From Acidobacteriota bacterium (lineage in GTDB: Bacteria; Acidobacteriota; Vicinamibacteria; Vicinamibacterales; 2-12-FULL-66-21): a stretch of DNA of 5,641 nucleotides. The translations under genes and the position numbers were made by a program. The DNA lies in the NCBI GenBank assembly GCA_013817065.1, contig JACDDJ010000151.1, positions 1 through 5,641 on the forward strand. Reading direction: 5' to 3'. Numbering within the stretch: position 1 is the stretch's first letter; each line of letters opens with the position of its first letter. The notes beneath the pieces were generated by a model. It was given only the letters and a program-made list of their open reading frames with translations. It was not told where the DNA came from and ran no database searches. Below are positions 1 through 4,885 of the stretch, one piece after another.

Positions 1-642
1 GCTGCCATCGTCGTTTGCACCCGGCGCAACCACGTTGTAGTTCGGCGGAGGCTGCTGACCTCGTCCGCGGCCGGCGGCCGCATCCTGCCCGGCAGCCGCG
101 GCACCCGCGCCCCGGCCGGCCGCCTGCGTATTGCCGGCAGCCGTCTGCGCGGTCGCTCCCTGGTAGGCACGTCCGGCACCCTGCCCCTGGGGCGCCGTGC
201 CCTCTGCACGCCCGCCCTGCCCCGGGATATTCAGCGAATCGTAGTGACCGCTGACATAGATTCGCCGCGGCGATTTTCCGGGGAGCACCGCGATGATGTT
301 GCGAAGCTCCACTTCCGTGGTGATGCGCCCGCTCGCCGGGATCATGTGCGTGTCGAAACCGACCTGCAACTTCGGACTCGTCCGGGTCATCTCGTCGAGG
401 ATCCACTGCCGTGCCGCACCGAGACCGTTCGGCAGGTCGGGATCCGACATCGTGTTCCTCGTCGTGAAGCTCGAAAGCTTCGTCAGCAGCGCCTTCATGC
501 GTTCTTCGGAGACCGACGCGATGAGCTTCTGGATCCGGGGGTCGAGATCGCTGCCGGCCGCGGTCTGGGCCTGTGCAGCCGGTGCGGCTGCGAAGAACAT
601 CGTGAGCGCTGCCACGGCGCTCAGCGCCCGGGTTCGTGTCAT
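1..642 (-). CDS. Secreted M28-family zinc peptidase, C-terminus beyond the left edge
   Basis: The reading frame is open from an ATG at 640-642 to the window edge, giving 214 residues without a stop. Residues 1-25 form a signal peptide: arginines at 3 and 5, a hydrophobic core of about residues 7-22, then a cleavage-type AQA before Gln26. A mature helical segment follows (about 30-90), then a beta-rich part with RNIIAVLPG at 114-122 and YVSGHYDS at 129-136, in which His133 and Asp135 match the HxD zinc motif of M28 aminopeptidases. APGANDDGS at 206-214 matches the motif holding the bridging metal ligand, probably Asp211. Later zinc ligands, including the catalytic Glu, lie outside the window. 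Between the two motifs is a Gln/Gly/Ala/Arg-rich stretch (about 139-200) that is much longer than the short linker usual in the family. The start lies 7 bp after the preceding stop, with a weak AGGGA 4 nt upstream. The likely role is periplasmic or extracellular peptide trimming; the exact substrate is unknown. Glutaminyl cyclase, a relative in the same fold, is less likely given the GANDDGS motif. Confidence 0.9.
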   Translation of the reverse strand, partial: MTRTRALSAVAALTMFFAAAPAAQAQTAAGSDLDPRIQKLIASVSEERMKALLTKLSSFTTRNTMSDPDLPNGLGAARQWILDEMTRTSPKLQVGFDTHMIPASGRITTEVELRNIIAVLPGKSPRRIYVSGHYDSLNIPGQGGRAEGTAPQGQGAGRAYQGATAQTAAGNTQAAGRGAGAAAAGQDAAAGRGRGQQPPPNYNVVAPGANDDGS

Positions 643-649
643 GGCTTCC

Positions 650-1051
650 CTATCTGACCTTGGTATGTTCGAGGTAGTCGCCGGAGGCGATGCGCGGCGC
701 TTTGCCGAGCGGTGCATTGTAGAAATATACCCATGCCTGCTCGACGCTGCCACCCGGCATCGTCACTTCCGCCGCCGACCTGGCATACAGGCTTTTGTCG
801 GGATCGTCAGGGCGGTAGCCCTCGATGTCGTCGAGTGCGGCGAGGACGGCATCCTGCTCCGTCATCTCGTAGACCTCACCCCAGACGACACCTTCCGGAG
901 CCGGGATTGCGGCCGGATAGATCCCCAGGTCGAACAATGACGCGCGAATCGAACCGCGGCCGCGGTACGTGAGCTTGGTGTCGATGCCCGCGCGCCGGCG
1001 CCGGTCGAAGCCGGCCATCAGCGTGCCATAGAAGAAAACGAAGTCCGCCAC
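650..1051 (-). CDS. Gamma-glutamylcyclotransferase-like protein (GGCT / AIG2 / YtfP fold)
   Basis: This 133-residue protein has the size and layout of a single-domain gamma-glutamylcyclotransferase. Such enzymes release 5-oxoproline from gamma-glutamyl compounds in the cytoplasm. The substrate-binding loop YGTL is at residues 8-11. A central strand reads VVWGEVYEM (55-63), and LDDIEGY (73-79) places Glu77 where the family has its catalytic acid. The C-terminal part has an aromatic strand, WVYFYN (107-112), and a GDY near the end (124-126). There is no signal peptide or membrane segment. The start is a GTG at 1049-1051. No Shine-Dalgarno sequence is evident upstream, and the next Met, at residue 12, would remove the YGTL loop, so GTG is preferred. 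An Arg-rich patch at 17-20 follows the loop. The gene is separated from the upstream gene by a terminator and ends 7 bp before the M28 peptidase, with which it probably shares a transcript. Many bacterial members have no demonstrated activity, so the fold is surer than the reaction. Confidence 0.85.
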   Translation of the reverse strand: MADFVFFYGTLMAGFDRRRRAGIDTKLTYRGRGSIRASLFDLGIYPAAIPAPEGVVWGEVYEMTEQDAVLAALDDIEGYRPDDPDKSLYARSAAEVTMPGGSVEQAWVYFYNAPLGKAPRIASGDYLEHTKVR

Positions 1052-1120
1052 GGATGGGACGAAGGGTACACGCAGCGAATGGCAAATGGAAGATGGAAGT
1101 CGAAGCCAGGCCGCAAATGG
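1052..1120 (-). other. Leader of the cyclotransferase/peptidase pair, no clear promoter
   Basis: A promoter for the two left-hand genes would be expected between the terminator and the GTG start. The minus strand has a TTGCCA (5 of 6 matches to a -35 box) at about 1079-1084, but no acceptable -10 box stands 16-18 bp downstream. No Shine-Dalgarno sequence precedes the GTG. Apart from the heptamer repeats I see nothing definite here. Confidence 0.3.
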
Positions 1121-1123
1121 AAA
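1079..1123. repeat. Degenerate 7-bp tandem repeat in the intergenic gap
   Basis: On the plus strand three head-to-tail heptamers, ATGGCAA, ATGGAAG and ATGGAAG, occupy 1079-1099. A fourth related unit, ATGGAAA, follows at 1117-1123 and runs into the A-tract of the terminator. The block lies wholly between the terminator and the GTG of the cyclotransferase gene. It is too short to name as a known repeat family. Confidence 0.5.
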
Positions 1124-1152
1124 AAGGCCAGGGGAGGCGTTCTTCCCTGGCC
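1121..1152 (-). terminator. Rho-independent terminator after the 328-residue protein gene
   Basis: Read on the minus strand, GGCCAGGG (1152-1145) pairs perfectly with CCCTGGCC (1133-1126) around an 11-nt loop. TTTTT follows at once (1125-1121). Two further A/T pairs (1153-1154 with 1124-1125) can lengthen the stem to 10 bp. The hairpin begins about 21 bp after the TAG at 1174-1176, which is a normal spacing for an intrinsic terminator. It marks the end of the exporter operon and implies that the two genes to the left need their own promoter or readthrough. The plus-strand version lacks a T-run (TTCG follows), so it acts in one direction only. Confidence 0.85.
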
Positions 1153-1173
1153 TTCGTACCCGTTCTGTCGGTT

Positions 1174-2160
1174 CTACTGGATCTGCTGGTGGGCACCCGC
1201 CATCTGCGGAATCAGAGCGAGCACCTCAGCCGGCAGCGCGAACGACAGCGCGACCGTCTTGCCCGAGCCTGACATCTGCAGCGACTTGATGAGCGCGCCC
1301 GCGGTCGGGTCCGACTTCGCAACCATCTCGCCGAGGGCGAGAACACCGCTGACCTGGCGGCGGAGAAGGTCGGCCGATGCCTCGTCGGTGGCTTCGGCGC
1401 GGAGGGTGCCGGTGATCCCGCCGTTGACGTGACCCGCTGCGGAGAACCACTTAACCGGCGGCATCCGGCTGGCGATCTCGGTCGGCAGATTGGCCTGGGC
1501 GGCGATGGCGTCGAACCGACCGACGGCCCACGCGTTGTTGTTGCTGGCGATGTCGGCGACGATCCCCATCATCTCGGCGTTCGACGTGATCGAATGCGAC
1601 GTCAGCTGTGCGTCGATCGCACCCTGCACTGTCGTCTTGGTGCCGATGGCGACGAGGCCGGCTTCAAGGAACGCCAGCGTCATCTGGTGTCCGCTCTCGT
1701 TGGCCGGCGAGTGGATCAAGCGCTTGCCCTTGTAGTCCTCGACCTGACCGCCATGCTCACGGGCGAGCGCCTCGAGCTGCGTATCATTGAACCGGCCGCG
1801 GGCAACGACGAGGCCGCCGGCGAGCGGGGCCTGGGTGTTGCCGGTCGAACCGGCCGCTACGATGTAGTCGATGTCGCGTTCGATGTCGATGCCGGTCTGG
1901 GCGAGAAACTCTGCCTGCCCCTGCTCGTGCATCGGGATGGCTGCCTTCAGCTTCGTCCGAAGCTCGGAATCCATGATCGAACGGACATCGGCATAGGCGA
2001 TAACCGTCGAATTGGCCGGCACATACCGAAGCTCGTTGGCTACCGGTGCCGCCGAAACGGCCTCGAATCCGCCTGCGTAGAAAGCAATAAGACCGGTGCA
2101 CAGGCCGACCCCGAGCACTGCCGCCGAACCAGCCATAAAGTAACGGGTTTTCTTTGTCAT
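1174..2160 (-). CDS. Membrane-anchored protein of unassigned function, probable last gene of the exporter operon
   Basis: I do not recognise a named family with certainty. The 328-residue product begins with a short basic stretch (TKKTR, 2-6) and one hydrophobic segment (about 8-30). This is either a signal anchor or an uncleaved signal peptide. Cys21 is preceded by VGL, which does not fit a lipobox. The rest (about 36-328) has no further membrane segment and looks like an alternating alpha/beta extracytoplasmic domain. A segment VPANSTVIAYADV (47-59) resembles the opening of DUF3352-like proteins, which have a similar anchor-plus-domain plan; this is a loose resemblance. The C-terminus is hydrophobic and Gln-rich (AGAHQQIQ). 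No catalytic motif is evident. The ATG at 2158-2160 has GAGGG 8 nt upstream. The gene follows the second permease by 72 bp and is closed by a terminator, so an accessory role for the exporters is plausible but inferred only from position. Confidence 0.85.
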   Translation of the reverse strand: MTKKTRYFMAGSAAVLGVGLCTGLIAFYAGGFEAVSAAPVANELRYVPANSTVIAYADVRSIMDSELRTKLKAAIPMHEQGQAEFLAQTGIDIERDIDYIVAAGSTGNTQAPLAGGLVVARGRFNDTQLEALAREHGGQVEDYKGKRLIHSPANESGHQMTLAFLEAGLVAIGTKTTVQGAIDAQLTSHSITSNAEMMGIVADIASNNNAWAVGRFDAIAAQANLPTEIASRMPPVKWFSAAGHVNGGITGTLRAEATDEASADLLRRQVSGVLALGEMVAKSDPTAGALIKSLQMSGSGKTVALSFALPAEVLALIPQMAGAHQQIQ

Positions 2161-2168
2161 TCGCGTGG

Positions 2169-2173
2169 CCCTC
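2169..2173 (-). promoter_or_regulatory. Ribosome binding site of the 328-residue protein gene
   Basis: The minus strand reads GAGGG, 8 nt before the ATG at 2160. This supports that ATG as the start rather than a later one, as does the placement of the basic and hydrophobic anchor directly after it. Confidence 0.6.
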
Positions 2174-2179
2174 TGGAGG

Positions 2180-2185
2180 ATTATA
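2180..2185 (-). promoter_or_regulatory. Possible -10 box (perfect TATAAT) in the 72-bp gap
   Basis: The minus strand carries an exact TATAAT in an otherwise GC-rich gap between the second permease and the 328-residue protein gene. No -35 hexamer is found 16-18 bp upstream (the bases there read about GAACTT), and the extended -10 is only partial (CGG instead of TGN). Transcription from it would begin near 2172-2174, inside or next to the GAGGG ribosome binding site. That placement argues against an ordinary promoter, so this is a weak call. Confidence 0.2.
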
Positions 2186-2232
2186 CCGATGCTGAGCGTA
2201 AAAAGTTCCGCAAGTGCCCGGAACCGGACGGT

Positions 2233-3114
2233 TTACTGCTCGAGCACGTACTCCCGGCGCTCGACCACCCGGGTCGCCAGGGCCAGGAACACGGCCCAGA
2301 TCACCGCCAGGCCCAGCAAGCTGGTCATCAAGCCAGGGGTCTCTCGAAAAATGTTCTGGATGAGGCTCATCGCGCCGTCATTCGGCATTGCGTGCGGCAC
2401 CAGCGCCTGAAGGTAATACGCAACGGTGAAGTACTTCATATAGCCCGGCAGCGCGAGCGCTACCTGCTCCCAGCCGAAGATGAAGACCAGCCCGATCAGA
2501 AGGGGACGCTTGAACTTCGCCCCGATGAATGCAAACACCGCCCCGTACACCGAGAGTCCGAGTGCGAGCAGCGTCAGGTCTTTGACCAGGTCCAGGAACG
2601 ATCCGCCGAGGCTCCCCTGGATCGGCACCACCAGCAGGTACACCAGCATCACAGATGGGAGTACGACGAATACCGTCGAGGCCAGGTAGGCCAGATACTT
2701 CCCGATCAGAACCGCTCCCTTGGGGATCGGGCGGCTGAAGAGATATGTGATCGTTTTGTCTTCGACTTCGTCGGCAATGAGCGAGGTGCCGTAGAACACG
2801 CCCAGAACCGGGACGGTGAACCTGAGATAGAAGATCCAGATCATCATCCCGAAGATCGCCGGACCAGTCATGCGGACGTTGTTCGGCCCGTTCAGGACCG
2901 GCGCGCCGAGGCTGACCAGCGCGCGCAGAACCAGCGCAATCAGCACCGGGGCTCCGACGATAAGCAACATGAAGACCGTGCGACGGGACCAGAGCATCTC
3001 GCCGATCGAGAGATCCATGACCCGCAGTGAGGACGTCAGGTATCCGGGTGCGGGCGGCAGAGGGCGGGGCGCCCTTGCGGTCGTGGGTTCCATCGCGGTC
3101 GTCGGTTCGATCAT
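2233..3114 (-). CDS. ABC-2 type exporter permease 2
   Basis: This 293-residue membrane protein has about six hydrophobic segments (roughly 47-68, 85-110, 136-163, 176-199, 203-223 and 264-282), the usual plan for an ABC-2 permease. The family's intracellular loop is clear at 114-145: DEVEDKTITYLFSRPIPKG followed by a LIGKYLAYL segment. This is the element that couples to the ATPase in such transporters. The N-terminal 25 residues are Pro/Thr/Ala-rich, contain a six-residue tandem duplication and look disordered. The ATG at 3112-3114 shares one base with the TAA of the ATPase 2 gene (TAATG), so translation is probably coupled. A second in-frame Met at residue 8 is a possible alternative start. 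The partner is most likely ATPase 2, directly upstream. The substrate is unknown, and the export direction is inferred from the family. Confidence 0.92.
   Translation of the reverse strand: MIEPTTAMEPTTARAPRPLPPAPGYLTSSLRVMDLSIGEMLWSRRTVFMLLIVGAPVLIALVLRALVSLGAPVLNGPNNVRMTGPAIFGMMIWIFYLRFTVPVLGVFYGTSLIADEVEDKTITYLFSRPIPKGAVLIGKYLAYLASTVFVVLPSVMLVYLLVVPIQGSLGGSFLDLVKDLTLLALGLSVYGAVFAFIGAKFKRPLLIGLVFIFGWEQVALALPGYMKYFTVAYYLQALVPHAMPNDGAMSLIQNIFRETPGLMTSLLGLAVIWAVFLALATRVVERREYVLEQ
3077..3112. repeat. 18-bp tandem duplication across the start of permease 2
   Basis: Two adjacent 18-bp copies, 3077-3094 and 3095-3112, match at 16 of 18 positions. In the minus-strand reading frame each encodes an EPTTA core, giving MIEPTTAMEPTTA at the protein's N-terminus. 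Because 18 bp is six codons, the duplication keeps the frame and supplies a second Met codon at 3091-3093. Confidence 0.75.
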
Positions 3115-4046
3115 TACTTCACCAGGTACTGGAAGACGGCCGCGAGGTTATCGTCGGGGGACGTGACCTCGTCAATCGTGCCGTATTCGCCGCTTGCCGC
3201 GAGCTCGGTAACACGGGTGTAGAAGGCGTCCGGCTTGCCGGTCTCGATGACCACCGCGCCTGCCTCGAACCGCAGGCTTCGGACGTCGATGCGGTCGATG
3301 AAGTCCCGCGCGAGGCCGCGTGGATCCTGCGCCCGCACGAAGACGGTGTGGGGGTGCTCGTCGATCAGGTCCCTGATGTGATGGACGTCGCCTTCCGCCA
3401 GGATCCGGCCGTTGTTGATCAGCAGGATGTTGGCGGTCATCGACTCGATCTCGTGCAGGATGTGGCTCGAGACGATGACGCTGCGGCCGGCGCGGGCCCA
3501 GTCGCGGATCATGCGAATGGTCTTGCGCCGGGCGAGCGGGTCCATCCCCGACAGCGGCTCATCGAGAATCAGCAACTGCGGGTCGTGCACGATGGCCTGC
3601 GCCAGCTTGACGCGCTGCCGCATGCCCTTGCTGTAGGCGCCGATCTTCTTGTTGGCGGCGTCCATCAGGTCGACGGTCGTGAGCGCCCGGGTGGCCGCTT
3701 CGGTGGCTTCCTTCTCGCTCAAGCCGTTGAGGCGGACGAGCGCGGTGACCCACTCGAGCCCGGTCATGCGTTCGTAGAACGCGTCCTGTTCCGGGCAGAA
3801 GCCGATTTGAAAGTAGAGGTGCGGGTTTCGCCAGATCGGTTCGCCGAGCACGGTGATCGAGCCCTTGCTCGGCGCGAGCTGGCCGGTGATCAACTTCATG
3901 AACGTCGATTTGCCGGCCCCGTTGGGACCGAGCAATCCCGTGATCCCCGGAGGGACCGATACGGTGACGTCGTTCAGGCCAATGACCTGGCCGTACCATT
4001 TCGAAACGTTTGACGCGGTAAGAATCGGGGTGCCCGGGGCGCTCAT
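3114..4046 (-). CDS. ABC-2 type exporter ATP-binding protein 2
   Basis: This 310-residue cytoplasmic ATPase is complete. Walker A GPNGAGKST is at 40-48. The Q-loop region is IGFCPEQ (81-87), with Glu86 at the usual Gln position, as is common in ABC-2 exporters. The signature is YSKGMRQR at 138-145 in place of LSGGQ. Walker B LLILDEP (158-164) is followed by the D-loop SGMDP (166-170), and the H-loop His195 sits in SSHILHE. Residues from about 230 form a C-terminal extension ending in SPDDNLAAVFQYLVK, which corresponds to the tail domain of this subfamily. All catalytic elements are present, so the protein should hydrolyse ATP. The frame is open upstream to 4211, but the ATG at 4044-4046 is chosen because it overlaps the permease 1 stop as ATGA, has GGAG 8 nt upstream and is followed directly by the first beta strand of the fold. 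The extra 55 residues would be Arg/Gly-rich shadow of the permease gene. It likely pairs with permease 2. Confidence 0.95.
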   Translation of the reverse strand: MSAPGTPILTASNVSKWYGQVIGLNDVTVSVPPGITGLLGPNGAGKSTFMKLITGQLAPSKGSITVLGEPIWRNPHLYFQIGFCPEQDAFYERMTGLEWVTALVRLNGLSEKEATEAATRALTTVDLMDAANKKIGAYSKGMRQRVKLAQAIVHDPQLLILDEPLSGMDPLARRKTIRMIRDWARAGRSVIVSSHILHEIESMTANILLINNGRILAEGDVHHIRDLIDEHPHTVFVRAQDPRGLARDFIDRIDVRSLRFEAGAVVIETGKPDAFYTRVTELAASGEYGTIDEVTSPDDNLAAVFQYLVK

Positions 4047-4885
4047 GTGACGATCTCCACGCCGCGGACGCGACGCTCCAGTACCGACACCGCCAGGGCG
4101 ACCAGGCCAAGGACCACGATCAGCGACACCTGCCACGGCGTCGCGTAGCGCGGCGTCTGCCGGAAAATGACGTCGACGACCTGTGTCACGTTGGACCCAA
4201 CCGACAGCCACGACAAGCTCGTCGATCCCGTGATCGCCACCATCGCGCCGTAAATCGCCGCGGTGAAGAAGATGATCCCGGCATAGAGGATCCCGACGTA
4301 GCGGCTGCTCTTCGACAGCGATGACAGCGCCAGCATCGTGAAGGTGGCGACCAGCGCCTGCAGCAGCGTTCCAACCGTGATCGCCGGAAACAGGAACAGG
4401 TTGGCGCGCATGAAGGTGAAGCTGCCCTTGAAGACCACCTGCAGGACGAGCAGCAGAATCGCGGGCAGCCAGGTGACCAGCATGATGAAGGTGAAGAGCA
4501 CCGCGGCTTTGCCGGCAATGTACTCGGCGCGGAGCAGCGGCTTCGAGAGATAGATCTGCAGCGCGTTGGCGCGGCGGTCATTCGCGATCAGGCCGGCACC
4601 GACGTAGATCGTCATGACGAAGACGAAGAAGTCCTGCTGTTCGAGGAAGTCGCGGAACATCTTAGCGTCAGGCGCCATCAGCGCTTCGACCTGCGCGTAG
4701 TTGGACGCGAAGTAGATCTGCACGGCCCTGACGACAAATGGGAACCACGCAAACAGGAGCAGGCCGATGAACGCGCGCTTTCGGATCATGTTCATGATCC
4801 CGGCTTTCGCAATCACCGTCCACGAGCGGCCGAGCGCGGCTTTGGCCCCGGCGTAGCGCCGGTAACTCTGGTCATGAATCGGCAT
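4043..4885 (-). CDS. ABC-2 type exporter permease 1
   Basis: This 280-residue integral membrane protein has about six hydrophobic segments (roughly 37-59, 85-103, 124-150, 162-188, 196-220 and 250-269). The N-terminus MPIHDQSYRRY is a recognisable opening of one group of ABC-2 permeases. The coupling loop follows segment 2: ANDRRANALQIYLSKPLLR at 101-119, then EYIAGKAAVL, the same position and pattern as in permease 2. The two permeases otherwise look diverged and are not a recent duplication. The ATG at 4883-4885 directly abuts the TAA of the ATPase 1 gene. GGGGA lies 7 nt upstream, inside the end of that gene. Its stop overlaps the ATPase 2 start by 4 nt (ATGA). The natural partner is ATPase 1, although the packing would also allow a mixed complex with the second pair. 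Confidence 0.93.
   Translation of the reverse strand: MPIHDQSYRRYAGAKAALGRSWTVIAKAGIMNMIRKRAFIGLLLFAWFPFVVRAVQIYFASNYAQVEALMAPDAKMFRDFLEQQDFFVFVMTIYVGAGLIANDRRANALQIYLSKPLLRAEYIAGKAAVLFTFIMLVTWLPAILLLVLQVVFKGSFTFMRANLFLFPAITVGTLLQALVATFTMLALSSLSKSSRYVGILYAGIIFFTAAIYGAMVAITGSTSLSWLSVGSNVTQVVDVIFRQTPRYATPWQVSLIVVLGLVALAVSVLERRVRGVEIVT

Noticed and set aside
293..940. A 215-codon plus-strand open frame opposite the peptidase and cyclotransferase genes
   Set aside because: It is antisense to both genes, whose conserved motifs fix the coding strand, and it has no motif of its own.
2222..2233. A small inverted repeat AACCG-TC-CGGTT just after the permease 2 stop, considered as a terminator
   Set aside because: The arms are only 5 bp with a 2-nt loop, and no T-run follows directly; the only T-run is about 15 bp further on, detached from any stem.
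1429..3030. A 533-codon plus-strand open frame opposite the 328-residue protein and permease 2 genes
   Set aside because: It lies entirely antisense to two well-supported genes, crosses their intergenic gap, is rich in Asp, Arg, His and Gln with no domain pattern, and reflects missing stop codons in GC-rich DNA.
3027..4013. A 328-codon plus-strand open frame opposite ATPase 2
   Set aside because: It is the antisense shadow of a gene with complete ATPase motifs, and its Asp/Val/Arg-rich product has no recognisable domain.
4047..4211. A 55-residue N-terminal extension of ATPase 2
   Set aside because: It would overlap permease 1 by 169 bp and is Arg/Gly-rich without ABC fold character. The ATGA start with GGAG upstream explains the gene better.
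4783..4800. A perfect 8-bp inverted repeat, GGATCATG-TT-CATGATCC, resembling an operator
   Set aside because: It lies inside the permease 1 coding region and follows from the codons for Ile-Met-Asn-Met-Ile. No promoter is nearby, so coincidence is the simplest reading.
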